A stretch of 44,467 bases of DNA from Albidovulum sp. (GCA_015487815.1 WFPA01000235.1:1-44467); one strand, 5' to 3'; shown: positions 23,306-33,220, counted from the stretch's first letter. Notes: generated from the sequence alone by a model not told the origin. Made by a program: numbers and translations.

Positions 23306-23352
23306 CGTGCATCCCTTTCGTCATTCGCGCCGCCTTCCGCGCCCGCCCTACC

Positions 23353-24471
23353 CTAGCCGTCCTCCTCGAGCGGAACAATGCGCGAGCCGCTCACGTCGGC
23401 ATGAACGAAGAGCCGCAGGATCTCTTCGGGGAAGGCATCGAAGACGGCCGCGTCGGTGCCGGTCATCCAGGCCTGTGCCCCGAGAGCGACTATCTCGGCG
23501 AAGAGGGCGGCGCGGCGCTCCGGGTCGAGATGGGCGGCGATCTCGTCGAGAAGCAGCACCGGCGGCTGACCGGTGCGGCTCATGACCGCCCGCGCATTGG
23601 CGAGCACGAAGGAAACGAGTAGTGCCTTCTGTTCTCCTGTCGAACAGAGGCGGGCCGGCATCTGCCGCGCGGCATAGACCGCCTCGAGATCGACCCGGTG
23701 CGGCCCGAAAAGGGTGCGGCCCGCGGCCAGGTCGCGCACCCGGTTCTGCCAGAGCGCCAGGCGCAGATCCTCGGTCGTGCTCAGAAGCTCGCCCTCGACC
23801 GGCACGAGCGAGAGGGCGGGGCGGGGGAAATGCGTTTCCGTCATCTCGTCGAGTGCCGCAGCGATGAGATCGAGCGCCTCCTGCCGCCGCGCCATCACCA
23901 CCGCACCGTGACGGGCCATCTCGGCCTCGAGTGCCTCGTGCCAGGCCGGATCGTCCACACCTTCGCGCAGGAGACGGTTGCGCTCCCTCAGGGTTTTCTC
24001 ATAGGCCAGCACGGCGGGCCCGTGATCGGGGAAGAGGCTCATCACCGCCCGATCGAGAAAGCGACGCCGGCCTTCGGCACTCTCGGTCCACAGCCGATCC
24101 ATCGCCGGGACCAGCCACAGGATGCGCACAAGCCGTGCGAGTGCCAGCTGCGGACGGGCCTTGCCGTCGATCAGCACCTTGCGCCGGCCCTGCCCCTCGG
24201 TGCGGATCTCGACCTCGTGCCAGCCGTCGCGGCTCATCACCTCGGCCAGAAGGCGCCAGCCGATACCCTCGGGCCGGCGGGCCAGCTCCTCCGCCTTCGC
24301 CAGTCGCAACCCCCGGCCGGGCGAAAGCAGCGACACGGCTTCAAGCACATTGGTCTTGCCCGCGCCATTGGGCCCGACAAGAGCCACCGAACGCTGGCCC
24401 GGGGCCACTTCCGAGGCGCGGTGCGAACGGAAATGCGACAGTTTCAGCGAGAGGATCGCGGCAGCATGCAT
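23353..24471 (-). CDS. recF: DNA replication/repair protein RecF
   Basis: LSLKLSHFRSHRASEVAPGQRSVALVGPNGAGKTNVLEAVSLLSPGRGLR (Walker A) and STGEQKALLVSFVLANARAV...PPVLLLDEIAAHLD. Confidence 0.96.
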   Translation of the reverse strand: MHAAAILSLKLSHFRSHRASEVAPGQRSVALVGPNGAGKTNVLEAVSLLSPGRGLRLAKAEELARRPEGIGWRLLAEVMSRDGWHEVEIRTEGQGRRKVLIDGKARPQLALARLVRILWLVPAMDRLWTESAEGRRRFLDRAVMSLFPDHGPAVLAYEKTLRERNRLLREGVDDPAWHEALEAEMARHGAVVMARRQEALDLIAAALDEMTETHFPRPALSLVPVEGELLSTTEDLRLALWQNRVRDLAAGRTLFGPHRVDLEAVYAARQMPARLCSTGEQKALLVSFVLANARAVMSRTGQPPVLLLDEIAAHLDPERRAALFAEIVALGAQAWMTGTDAAVFDAFPEEILRLFVHADVSGSRIVPLEEDG

Positions 24472-24493
24472 GGCGCCCTTTCGGGCCGGCCCG

Positions 24494-25615
24494 TCAGACG
24501 CGCATCGGCATCACGACATAGATGGCGCTGGTGTCGTTGCCCTCGCGCACGAGGGTGGGATTGCTCGGCCCCTCGAAGAAGAAGACCGCATTCTCCCGGT
24601 CCATCTGGCCGGCGATCTCTGTCAGGTATCTGGCGTTGAAGCCGATCTCCAGCGGCTCGTCGGCATAGGCCACGGCCAGCTCTTCCTCGGCCGCCCCGCT
24701 TTCGGGGGAGTTGACCGAGAGCACCAGCCGGTCCTCGTCGAGCATCAGCTTTACGGCCCGCGTCCGCTCGGCGGAAACGACCGACACCCGGTCCACCGCC
24801 CGGGCGAATTCCTCGGCATCGACCTCGAGGCGGCGGGTGTTTCCGTAGGGGATCACCCGCGCGTATTCGGGGAACTGGCCGTCGATCACCTTCGACGTGA
24901 GTTGCACGTCGGGCGTGGAGAAGCGGATCTTGGTTTCGGAAACCGACACCGCGACATCACCCTCGTCGATATCGCCGACGATCTTCAGCACTTCCTGCAC
25001 CGTCTTGCGCGGCACGATGACACCGGGCATGGCTTCCGCCCCGGCCGGCAACGGCGCCTCGACAAGGGCGAGGCGATGCCCGTCGGTCGCCACGGCCCTG
25101 AGCACCTTGCCCCCTTCCCCTTCGGCAACGTGGAAATAGACACCGTTGAGATAGTAGCGGGTCTCCTCGGTCGAGATGGCGAAACGGGTCTTCTCGAAGA
25201 GACGGGCGAGGGTTGCGGCAGGCACGGCGAAATTGGCATCATATTCCGCCGACGCCATGACGGGGAAATCCTCCTTCGGCAGCGTCGCGAGCGAGAAGTG
25301 GACCCGGCCCGCTCGAATGTCGAGCCTGTCTCCCGAGGGGGTGGTGGCCAGCTCGACGAGCGCGCCGTCGGGCAGCTTGCGGGCGATGTCGTGCAGAAGA
25401 TGGGCGGCGACGGTGGTCGCCCCTGCCGTCTCGACCCTAGCCGGCACCTTGTCCACCACCTCGATGTCGAGATCGGTGGCGCGGAAGCGGGCAGTGTCCT
25501 CGGCCGCCTCGATCAGCACATTGGCGAGGATCGGAATCGTGCCCCGCCGCTCGACCACGGATTGCGCCTGGCCCATCGCCTTGAGCAAAGCCCCGCGTTC
25601 GATGTTCACCTTCAT
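24494..25615 (-). CDS. dnaN: DNA polymerase III subunit beta (sliding clamp)
   Basis: MKVNIERGALLKAMGQAQSVVERRGTIPILANVLIEA...FFFEGPSNPTLVREGNDTSAIYVVMPMRV. Confidence 0.98.
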   Translation of the reverse strand: MKVNIERGALLKAMGQAQSVVERRGTIPILANVLIEAAEDTARFRATDLDIEVVDKVPARVETAGATTVAAHLLHDIARKLPDGALVELATTPSGDRLDIRAGRVHFSLATLPKEDFPVMASAEYDANFAVPAATLARLFEKTRFAISTEETRYYLNGVYFHVAEGEGGKVLRAVATDGHRLALVEAPLPAGAEAMPGVIVPRKTVQEVLKIVGDIDEGDVAVSVSETKIRFSTPDVQLTSKVIDGQFPEYARVIPYGNTRRLEVDAEEFARAVDRVSVVSAERTRAVKLMLDEDRLVLSVNSPESGAAEEELAVAYADEPLEIGFNARYLTEIAGQMDRENAVFFFEGPSNPTLVREGNDTSAIYVVMPMRV

Positions 25616-25788
25616 TGCCGTCTCCCGCTTTGGCGCCGTGTCCTGTTCCCGTTTCCTTGCCGTGCGGCAGGGGCCGATCCGGCCTTGATGCCGCACAGCC
25701 CAAAGAGCGTTGCCCGCGACCCTAGCGCAAAAAGCCGACGACGCAAGGGGGGCAGGCCCCGCCACCTGCGCAACCGTGATTCCCGACT

Positions 25789-27165
25789 TCAGCTTTCGAG
25801 CTGGCGACGGAGATATTCGAGATCGTCGGCGATCCGCGCATCGGCCGCGCGCAGCGCCTCGATCCGGCGCACCGCATGCAGCACGGTGGTGTGATCGCGC
25901 CCGCCGAAGGCACGGCCGATGTCCGGCAGGGATTTCGAGGTCATCGCCTTGGCAAGATACATCGCCACCTGCCGCGGCCTGGCGATGGCCCGCGAGCGGC
26001 GCGGACCGACGAGATCGGAGATCCGCAGCCCGTAATGTTCACCGACCTTGCGCATGATCTCCTCGAGGGTGATCTTGTGGTCGGCGGCGCGCAATATGTC
26101 GGCAAGGCACTGGCGGGCAAAGTCGATCGTGACCGGCGTGCCGAGCGGCGCTGCGAAGGAAACGAGTCGCGTCAGCGCCCCTTCGAGTACGCGGATGTTG
26201 TCGGTGATCTTGCGGGCGAGAAACTCGAGCACCTCCTCGGGGATCTTCACCTCGGGGTTGCGGGCGCGGTGAGCCTCGGCCTTGCTCTGGAGGATGCCGA
26301 GCCTCAGCTCGAAATCGGCCGGGTGGATATCGACCACGAGCCCCCATTGCAGCCGGGAACGGATTCGCTCCTCGATGCCGTCGATCTCGCCCGGCGCCCG
26401 GTCGGCCGAGATCACCACCTGCTTGCCCTGGTCGATCAGGGCGTTGAAGGTATGGAAGAATTCCTCCTGGGTCGAGTCCTTGCCGGCGATGAACTGCACA
26501 TCATCCACCATCAGCACATCGACCGAACGGAACATCTCCTTGAAGGCCAGCATGTCGCGCGAGCGCAGCGCCTGCACGAAGCGATACATGAACTGCTCGG
26601 CCGAAAGGTAGATCACCCGCTTGCCGCGATTGCGGGTAAGTTCCCAGGCGATGGCGTGCATGAGATGGGTCTTTCCGAGGCCGACGCCGCTGTAGAGGAA
26701 CAGCGGGTTGCACACGACGCTGTTGTCCCCCGCTGCCTCGGCCACCTGCCGGGCCGCGGCATGGGCCATCATGTTGGGCTTGCCGACCACGAAGGTCTCG
26801 AATGTGAACTGGGGCTTGAGGGTGGCGGTCGGCAGCGGCCTGGCGTACCGCGAGGCGGTACCGGCGGGACTCGCGGCGTCCTCCCGGCCCGTCGAAGAGG
26901 CCGGGAGGGCGCTCTCGGCGCGTTCCCGCGTCCAGGTGAAGCGCAACTCGCTCACATTGCGGCCGGCCTTGCGCAGATGGGTGAGGATGTCGCGGGCATA
27001 GTGGCGTTCCACCCACTGGCCGAGGAAACGGGTCGGCGCCTGGATCTCGACGACCCCGCCCCGTTCGCCGCCGAAGGTGAGCGGTGCAATCCAGTGGCGG
27101 AAGGCTTCCTTGCCGATCTCCCTTTCCAGACCATTGCAGACTTCCGACCAGATTGCCTCGCTCAT
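25789..27165 (-). CDS. dnaA: Chromosomal replication initiator protein DnaA
   Basis: NPLFLYSGVGLGKTHLMHAIAWEL, VLMVDDVQFIAGKDSTQEEFFHTFNAL, and domain IV signature GRDHTTVLHAVRRIE. Confidence 0.98.
   Translation of the reverse strand: MSEAIWSEVCNGLEREIGKEAFRHWIAPLTFGGERGGVVEIQAPTRFLGQWVERHYARDILTHLRKAGRNVSELRFTWTRERAESALPASSTGREDAASPAGTASRYARPLPTATLKPQFTFETFVVGKPNMMAHAAARQVAEAAGDNSVVCNPLFLYSGVGLGKTHLMHAIAWELTRNRGKRVIYLSAEQFMYRFVQALRSRDMLAFKEMFRSVDVLMVDDVQFIAGKDSTQEEFFHTFNALIDQGKQVVISADRAPGEIDGIEERIRSRLQWGLVVDIHPADFELRLGILQSKAEAHRARNPEVKIPEEVLEFLARKITDNIRVLEGALTRLVSFAAPLGTPVTIDFARQCLADILRAADHKITLEEIMRKVGEHYGLRISDLVGPRRSRAIARPRQVAMYLAKAMTSKSLPDIGRAFGGRDHTTVLHAVRRIEALRAADARIADDLEYLRRQLES
26845..26861. 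repeat. Inverted repeat IR1 in the dnaA linker-coding region
   Basis: GTACCGC-GAG-GCGGTAC, perfect 7-bp arms. Confidence 0.8.
26880..26908. repeat. Inverted repeat IR2 in the dnaA linker-coding region
   Basis: CCTCCCGGCC-CGTCGAAGA-GGCCGGGAGG, perfect 10-bp arms with 9-nt loop. Confidence 0.85.
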
Positions 27166-27781
27166 GCCGCACTCCGTTTCTTCTTGCTTGGCGGGTCGCC
27201 CGCGCTTGCCCTTTTCAGCCGATCCAGGCCGGAGAGGAGCACGGGCCGACCACCGCAAGGGGCGAGACGGCAGAAGTGTGCATGTCAAGACGCAGGCCCG
27301 CCCGTCACCCCTGCCCATCGCAGCATCGGGCGGCGGAGTTGCGGATCGTCGTGAGCCGGCACCATGCCGGCAAGGCGCGCCTGTCAGACATCAGCGTCAG
27401 CGCCTTCTGGCAGCGGAGCCGATCCCGAACGGATACGGCCGGCCCCGGGCAGGAAACTCCTCCGCCCTCCGATGACTGATCCTGTCTGCTTGCGCACTCA
27501 CGCGATCCGCGATCGGCAGCGTCCCCCCAGACGACTGAATCGCTGAGATGAAGGTAGCAATTCGCGCGGGTGACGCAACCGAACTTCGCGCTTGACTCGG
27601 GCTTTGCGTGCGATTTTCTGCGCCCACAGCATCTTGGGGTGCTTTTGATGGCAGACACCAGATGGAGTGAAAACTGCCTATCTGTTGCGCAGAATCAGAA
27701 AGGCCCTCAGAAGGTTTCGTCGGCAGGAAATCCTGACCTTCCCCACCGCCGACCGTTCCGGGTACGCTCTCCTCACGCAAA

Positions 27782-27805
27782 GGACGCGCCCCCTGGGGCG
27801 CGTCC
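27782..27805 (-). terminator. Intrinsic terminator of rpsT
   Basis: GGACGCGCCCC-CT-GGGGCGCGTCC just 3' of rpsT on the minus strand, followed by TTT. Confidence 0.75.
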
Positions 27806-27834
27806 CTGAACAGGTATCACGATGGAGCCGTCCG

Positions 27835-28104
27835 TCAGGAGGAGGCGAGCGCCTTCACCCGGTGGTTGAGCCGCGAGATCTTGCGCGCGGCGGTCTTCTT
27901 GTGGAAGACCCCCTTGCTCACGCCCCGCATGATCTCGGGCTGCGCCGCGCGCAGTGCGGCCATGGCCGCCTCGTGATCACCGGCAGCAATCGCTTCCTCG
28001 ACCTTGCGGATGAAGGTGCGAATGCGCGAGCGGCGCGACTTGTTGATGAGGGTCCGCTTGGCGGTCTGACGGACACGTTTCTTGGCTGAACGCGTATTGG
28101 CCAT
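27835..28104 (-). CDS. rpsT: 30S ribosomal protein S20
   Basis: [39 protein letters not shown]...[23 protein letters not shown]. Confidence 0.98.
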   Translation of the reverse strand: MANTRSAKKRVRQTAKRTLINKSRRSRIRTFIRKVEEAIAAGDHEAAMAALRAAQPEIMRGVSKGVFHKKTAARKISRLNHRVKALASS

Positions 28105-28273
28105 GTATCTGTTCCCGTGTTCGGGTTCCTGAATTCCGAGTGCGAGCCATTAGGCGCGATTCACCGGCAAGTCAACCGGAGAAACGCCGCTTTCCCGCCC
28201 CCAGCGGCACGGGCGACAATCTTGCGCGGGCATATGCTCCCTTTCGGCTCCGGCCCCTCCTGCACAGGGCCGA

Positions 28274-29050
28274 TCAGCGCCCGCGGAATTCGGGTTCGCG
28301 CTTCTCGAGGAAGGCGGCCATCCCCTCCTTCTGATCCTCGGTCGCGAACATGCTCTGGAACAGCCGACGCTCGAAGAGAAGCCCCTCCCGCAACGGCACC
28401 TCGAAGGCCCGGTTCACCGCCTCCTTGATGGCAATGGTGGTGATGGGCGACTTCTCGGCGATCTTCTGGGCAACGGCCATCGCCTCCTCCATCAGCTTCT
28501 TCGCCGGCACCACCCGACTGACCAGCCCGGCACGCTCGGCCTCCTCGGCCTCCATGAAACGGCCGGTCAGATGCATGTCCATCGCCTTGGCCTTGCCGAT
28601 GGCATGGGTGAGCCGCTGGGTGCCGCCGATCCCGGCCAGCACGCCGAGATTGACCTCCGGCTGACCGAAGCGGGCATTGTCGGCGGCGATGATGATGTCG
28701 CACATCATCGCAAGTTCGCATCCGCCACCGAGCGCATAACCCGAAACGGCGGCGATGATCGGCTTGCGGATTGCCATGATCGCCTCGGCCTCGGGGCCGA
28801 AAAGGTCCTTCGTGAAGACATCGACGAAGCTCTTCTCGGCCATTTCCCTGATATCCGCCCCGGCGGCGAAGGCCTTTTCCGAGCCCGTCAGGATGATGGC
28901 GCGTATCTTATCGTTCCCGTCCATCGCCCGAAGCGCATCCACGAGTTCTTCGAGGAGCTTCGAGTTGAGCGCGTTCAGCGCTTCGGGACGGTCCAGCCGG
29001 ATGATGCCGACATGTTCGGATGTCTCGACGACGATCGTCTCGTAGGCCAT
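28274..29050 (-). CDS. Enoyl-CoA hydratase
   Basis: [85 protein letters not shown]. Confidence 0.95.
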   Translation of the reverse strand: MAYETIVVETSEHVGIIRLDRPEALNALNSKLLEELVDALRAMDGNDKIRAIILTGSEKAFAAGADIREMAEKSFVDVFTKDLFGPEAEAIMAIRKPIIAAVSGYALGGGCELAMMCDIIIAADNARFGQPEVNLGVLAGIGGTQRLTHAIGKAKAMDMHLTGRFMEAEEAERAGLVSRVVPAKKLMEEAMAVAQKIAEKSPITTIAIKEAVNRAFEVPLREGLLFERRLFQSMFATEDQKEGMAAFLEKREPEFRGR

Positions 29051-29104
29051 CGTTCACGTCCTTTGCTGTTGCGAAGGCGATACCTAGCAGCAAAAGCGGG
29101 GTGA

Positions 29105-29983
29105 TCAAGGGCCTCCGGGCAGCGCCTGGCACAGGGGGCAGAGAAAGCTCGAACGCCCTCCCTGGCGAATTCTCTCAATCTTTCCAGAGCATTCATGCCG
29201 CGGGCAGGGCTCTCCATCGCGGTCATACACGCTGAAGACATGCTGGAAATAACCGAGGTTCCCGTCCGCCTTGCGATAATCCCTGAGGCTCGATCCCCCC
29301 GCGGAGATCGCCTCCTCGAGCACGTCGCGAATCGCGCCGACGAGCGCGGCGGCCTTCCCCGAATCCATCCGGGCACCGGGCAGCATCGGGTGAATCCGCG
29401 CCCGCCAGAGCGCCTCGGAAGCATAGATGTTGCCGATGCCGGCGACGGTCTTCTGATCGAGCAGGATTTCCTTGATCGCCCGGCGCCGCCCCTGGCAGCG
29501 GGCCAGAAGATGGGCCGGCGAGAAGGTGTTTCCGAGAGGCTCGGGGCCCATGTCCCGCAGAAGGGGGTGGTCCTCGAGCGCCTCCTCGGAGACCACATCC
29601 ATCAGCCCGAAGCGACGCGGATCGTTGAAGACGATGCGCGCACCGCTCTCCAGCCTCACGATCACATGATCATGCCGCCCCGCGGCCGGGGACGGGTGGT
29701 GGAACTCGCCCGGCTTCAGCCGCGCCGCGCCCGTCTCGATCACCATCCGCCCCGACATGCCGAGATGGGTCAGCCAGACGTCACCTCCTTCGAGACGGAC
29801 CAGAAGATACTTGCCGCGACGGTCCAGGCACCGCACCCGCCGGCCCTCGAGCCGGACCTCGAAATCACCCGGCAGCTCCCGGCGCAGCTTGCGCCGCCGC
29901 ACGGTCACCTTGCCGATCCGCTGCCCCTCCAACACCGGTGCAAGGCCGCGGCGGACGGTTTCGACCTCGGGCAGCTCCGGCAT
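29105..29983 (-). CDS. mutM: Formamidopyrimidine-DNA glycosylase
   Basis: MPELPEVETVRRGLAPVLEGQRI, DQKTVAGIGNIYASEALWRARIHP, and C-terminal zinc finger CPRHECSGKIERIRQGGRSSFLCPLCQ. Confidence 0.97.
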   Translation of the reverse strand: MPELPEVETVRRGLAPVLEGQRIGKVTVRRRKLRRELPGDFEVRLEGRRVRCLDRRGKYLLVRLEGGDVWLTHLGMSGRMVIETGAARLKPGEFHHPSPAAGRHDHVIVRLESGARIVFNDPRRFGLMDVVSEEALEDHPLLRDMGPEPLGNTFSPAHLLARCQGRRRAIKEILLDQKTVAGIGNIYASEALWRARIHPMLPGARMDSGKAAALVGAIRDVLEEAISAGGSSLRDYRKADGNLGYFQHVFSVYDRDGEPCPRHECSGKIERIRQGGRSSFLCPLCQALPGGP

Positions 29984-30077
29984 CTTCCGCTCCACCCCTT
30001 TCCTAGCCCAACGGGATGCATTGCCCCCGCCCCCCGCCTGCCTGTAAGAGACGGGCAACAGGAGCGGGATCCGCAGC

Positions 30078-30869
30078 ATGAGCCAGTCGCCCCCGAAGGA
30101 CAAGAGCCCCGCCGTGCCGGCCGAGACCGACACGCCGACCACCCATTTCGGCCGCCGCATCGTGCCCGAGGCCGAGAAGGCGAAGCTGGTCCATGGCGTG
30201 TTCTCCTCGGTCGCCGGCAAATACGACCTGATGAACGACGTCATGTCGCTTGGCATCCATCGGCTGTGGAAGGATGCGATGATGGACTGGCTGGCCCCGC
30301 GCCCCGGGCAGCACCTGATCGACGTGGCGGGCGGCACCGGCGACATCGCCTTCCGTTTTCTCGCACGCGCTGAAGACAGCCGTGCCACCATCGTCGATCT
30401 GACCGAATCGATGCTGGCGGCAGGTCGGCAGCGCGGCGAGGCCGAGAACCTCTCCGAGCGGCTCTCCTGGGTGGTGGGAGACGCGATGAAGCTGCCCTTC
30501 GCTTCCGGCAGTTTCGACGCCTACACGATCTCCTTCGGCATCCGGAACGTCACCCGCATTGCCGACGCCCTCTCCGAGGCCTATCGCGTGCTGCGCCGCG
30601 GCGGCCGGCTGATGGTGCTCGAATTCAGCCATATTCCCAACGCCGGGCTGCAGAGGCTCTATGATCTCTATTCCTTCGCATGCATCCCGCGCATGGGCCA
30701 GATCATCGCCAATGACCGCGACAGCTACCAGTATCTGGTCGAGAGCATCCGCCGCTTCCCGCCCCAGGAAGAGTTCGCCGACATGATTCGCGCCGCCGGC
30801 TTCGAGAATGTCTCCTGGCGCAACCTGACGATGGGCGTGGCGGCACTTCATTCGGGGTGGAAACTCTGA
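30078..30869 (+). CDS. ubiE: Ubiquinone/menaquinone biosynthesis C-methyltransferase
   Basis: [83 protein letters not shown]. Confidence 0.97.
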   Translation: MSQSPPKDKSPAVPAETDTPTTHFGRRIVPEAEKAKLVHGVFSSVAGKYDLMNDVMSLGIHRLWKDAMMDWLAPRPGQHLIDVAGGTGDIAFRFLARAEDSRATIVDLTESMLAAGRQRGEAENLSERLSWVVGDAMKLPFASGSFDAYTISFGIRNVTRIADALSEAYRVLRRGGRLMVLEFSHIPNAGLQRLYDLYSFACIPRMGQIIANDRDSYQYLVESIRRFPPQEEFADMIRAAGFENVSWRNLTMGVAALHSGWKL

Positions 30870-32395
30870 TGCGTGGCCCGCACAACATCATCCGTCTCGT
30901 GCGCACCGGCGCCACCTTCGAACGCACCGGTGCGATGCGCCATGTGCTCGAGGCGATGGGCGCCCCCGCACGGATCCGCCTTGCGGCACGGCTGATCGGC
31001 CTGCCCTTCCGCTGGCTCGGCTACCGGGGCGACCCGGCCCTGCCGCCCCTCGTGCGGGCCCTGACGGCGCTGGGGCCGGCCTATGTCAAGTTCGGCCAGC
31101 TGCTCTCGACTCGGCCCGACATTGTCGGCCCCGAACTCGCCGCCGAACTCAGGATGCTGCAGGACCGGATGCCGCCCTTCCCGATGGCGGAAGCCGAGGC
31201 CGAGATCGAACGGTCGCTCGGACGGCCCGTTTCCGAGGTGTTCGAGAGCCTGTCCGCGCCCGTCGCCGCGGCCTCCATCGCCCAGGTTCACAAGGGACGG
31301 CTCAGGGAGGATGGCACCGAGGTTGCCGTCAAGGTGCTGCGTCCCGACATCGAGCGTGACTTCCGCCGCGACATCGACGCCTTCCATTTCGCGGCCGGTG
31401 CGATAGAGTTCCTGCTGCCGGCCTCCCGCCGACTCAGGCCGAGTGAGGTGATCGACCATTTCGAAAGCGTGGTCGAGAACGAACTCGATCTGCGCCTCGA
31501 GGCTGCGGCCGCCTCGGAATACGGCGAGAACACCAACGGAGACGCCGGCTTCCATGTCCCCCGCGTTCTGTGGCAACTGACGGATCGGCGCGTGCTCACC
31601 CTCGAATGGGTCGATGGCACTCCGCTCGGCGACCCCGAGGCACTCCGCGCGGCGGGGCACGATCTGCCGGCGCTCGCCCGCACCGTGCTCCAGAGCTTCC
31701 TCACCCATGCCCTGCGGGACGGCTTCTTCCATGCCGACATGCATCAGGGGAATCTGATGGTGGCGGAGGACGGGCGCCTCGTCGCTGTCGATTTCGGCAT
31801 CATGGGTCGTCTCGACGAATACACCCGCCGGATCTATGCCGAGATCCTGCTCGGCTTCATCCGCCGGGATTATCGCCGCGTCGCCGAGGTCCATTTCGAA
31901 GCGGGCTATGTGCCGGCCGATCGCGATCTTGATGCCTTCACTCTCGCCATCCGCACCATCGGCGAGCCGATCTTCGGCATGGATGCCCGACGCATTTCCA
32001 TGGCCCGGCTTCTTGCGCTTCTCTTCGAGGTGACCGAACGCTTCGGCATGCAGACGCGCACCGAACTCATCCTGTTGCAGCGCACCATGGTGGTCGTCGA
32101 GGGTGTCGCCCGGTCGCTCGATCCGGAGATCAACATCTGGGAGGTCGCCCGTCCGGTGGTCGAGAGCTACATCCGCGAGAATATCGGCCCCAAGGCGGCG
32201 CTGCGGGATCTCAACCGCACCCTCCTCGTCCTCGCCCGCTTCGGGCCGCGTCTGCCGGGGTTCGCGGAAAAGGCGCTGCACGAGATGGAGGCCCGCAGCC
32301 GCAGGGACGCGGTGAGGGAAAGCCGCCTGCGTCCCTGGCTCTGGGCGGGCGGTGGCGCGGCCGCGGCCGCGATCATCATGGCTCTGCTGGCGTGA
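30869..32395 (+). CDS. ubiB: UbiB/ABC1-family protein of ubiquinone biosynthesis
   Basis: LGPAYVKFGQLLSTRPDIVGPELAAELRMLQDRMPPF, VAAASIAQVHKGRL, GFFHADMHQGNLMV, VDFGIMGRLDE. TGATG overlap with ubiE. Confidence 0.96.
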   Translation: MRGPHNIIRLVRTGATFERTGAMRHVLEAMGAPARIRLAARLIGLPFRWLGYRGDPALPPLVRALTALGPAYVKFGQLLSTRPDIVGPELAAELRMLQDRMPPFPMAEAEAEIERSLGRPVSEVFESLSAPVAAASIAQVHKGRLREDGTEVAVKVLRPDIERDFRRDIDAFHFAAGAIEFLLPASRRLRPSEVIDHFESVVENELDLRLEAAAASEYGENTNGDAGFHVPRVLWQLTDRRVLTLEWVDGTPLGDPEALRAAGHDLPALARTVLQSFLTHALRDGFFHADMHQGNLMVAEDGRLVAVDFGIMGRLDEYTRRIYAEILLGFIRRDYRRVAEVHFEAGYVPADRDLDAFTLAIRTIGEPIFGMDARRISMARLLALLFEVTERFGMQTRTELILLQRTMVVVEGVARSLDPEINIWEVARPVVESYIRENIGPKAALRDLNRTLLVLARFGPRLPGFAEKALHEMEARSRRDAVRESRLRPWLWAGGGAAAAAIIMALLA

Positions 32396-32479
32396 ACGCA
32401 GCCATCGGGTCGGGAACAGGCGGATCAACCGTACAGAATGGGGCGAGCATCGACCAGACAATGGGGGAACATGCGAAAA

Positions 32480-32505
32480 AAGGCCCCGGCAAATGCCGGG
32501 GCCTT
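32480..32505 (-). terminator. Intrinsic terminator downstream of the peroxiredoxin gene (possibly also for ubiB)
   Basis: AAGGCCCCGGCA-AA-TGCCGGGGCCTT; on the minus strand followed by TTTT. Confidence 0.85.
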
Positions 32506-32559
32506 CCTGCTGGGCGAGGAGCCCTTCTCAGGCCTGCTGGGCGAGGCGCCCTTCTCAGG
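32506..32559. repeat. 27-bp direct tandem duplication (two copies, one mismatch)
   Basis: CCTGCTGGGCGAGGAGCCCTTCTCAGG (32506-32532) and CCTGCTGGGCGAGGCGCCCTTCTCAGG (32533-32559). Confidence 0.95.
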
Positions 32560-33208
32560 CGTCCACCCTGGTGAAGCGCAGATAGGGCAGCTTGATGTCC
32601 ACCTCGCCGAATTTCTCCTTCGCCTCCTCGTCGGAAAGACCAAGGGCAACGATCACCTCTTCGCCCTTCTCCCAGTTGGCCGGGGTGGCGAGCGGCGCAT
32701 TATCGGTCAGCTGGATGGCATCGAGAGCGCGCAGGATCTCGTCGAAGTTGCGGCCGACCGACATCGGATAGATCAGGATCAGGCGGATCTTCTTGTCCGG
32801 TCCGATGATGTAGGTGGCGCGGACGGTGGCGCTGTCGGCTGGGGTGCGGCCGTCGGGCAGCACGGCATCGGCCGGCAGCATGTCATAGAGCTTGGCCACC
32901 TCGTAATCCGGGTCGGCGATGATCGGAAAATCGACCTTCACCCCGGCGAACTTCTCGATGTCTTCCTTCCACTTCTGATGATCCTCGACCGAATCGACCG
33001 ACAGACCGATCACCTTGGTATTGCGCTTCTTCCACTCGTCGGAGAGCCGCGCGACGGTACCGAATTCGGTGGTGCAGACCGGGGTGAAATCCTTGGGATG
33101 GGAAAAGAGGATGGCGTAGCTGTCGCCGATCCAGTCATGAAAATCGATCTTGCCTTCGGTGGTATCGGCAGTGAAGTTCGGAGCCACGTCGTTGATCCGC
33201 AGGGTCAT
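32555..33208 (-). CDS. 1-Cys peroxiredoxin (Prx6-like)
   Basis: SYAILFSHPKDFTPVCTTEFGTVARL, GLSVDSVEDHQKWKEDIEKF, IADPDYEVAKLYDMLPADA, long Prx6-type C-terminal domain. Confidence 0.96.
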   Translation of the reverse strand: MTLRINDVAPNFTADTTEGKIDFHDWIGDSYAILFSHPKDFTPVCTTEFGTVARLSDEWKKRNTKVIGLSVDSVEDHQKWKEDIEKFAGVKVDFPIIADPDYEVAKLYDMLPADAVLPDGRTPADSATVRATYIIGPDKKIRLILIYPMSVGRNFDEILRALDAIQLTDNAPLATPANWEKGEEVIVALGLSDEEAKEKFGEVDIKLPYLRFTRVDA

Positions 33209-33220
33209 GGCAACCTCCTC

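Noticed and set aside
24122-25894. 590-aa plus-strand ORF antisense to recF and dnaN
   Set aside because: Shadow ORF over two unambiguous replication genes.
30848-32461. 537-aa minus-strand ORF antisense to ubiB
   Set aside because: Shadow ORF; ubiB motifs are clear on the plus strand.
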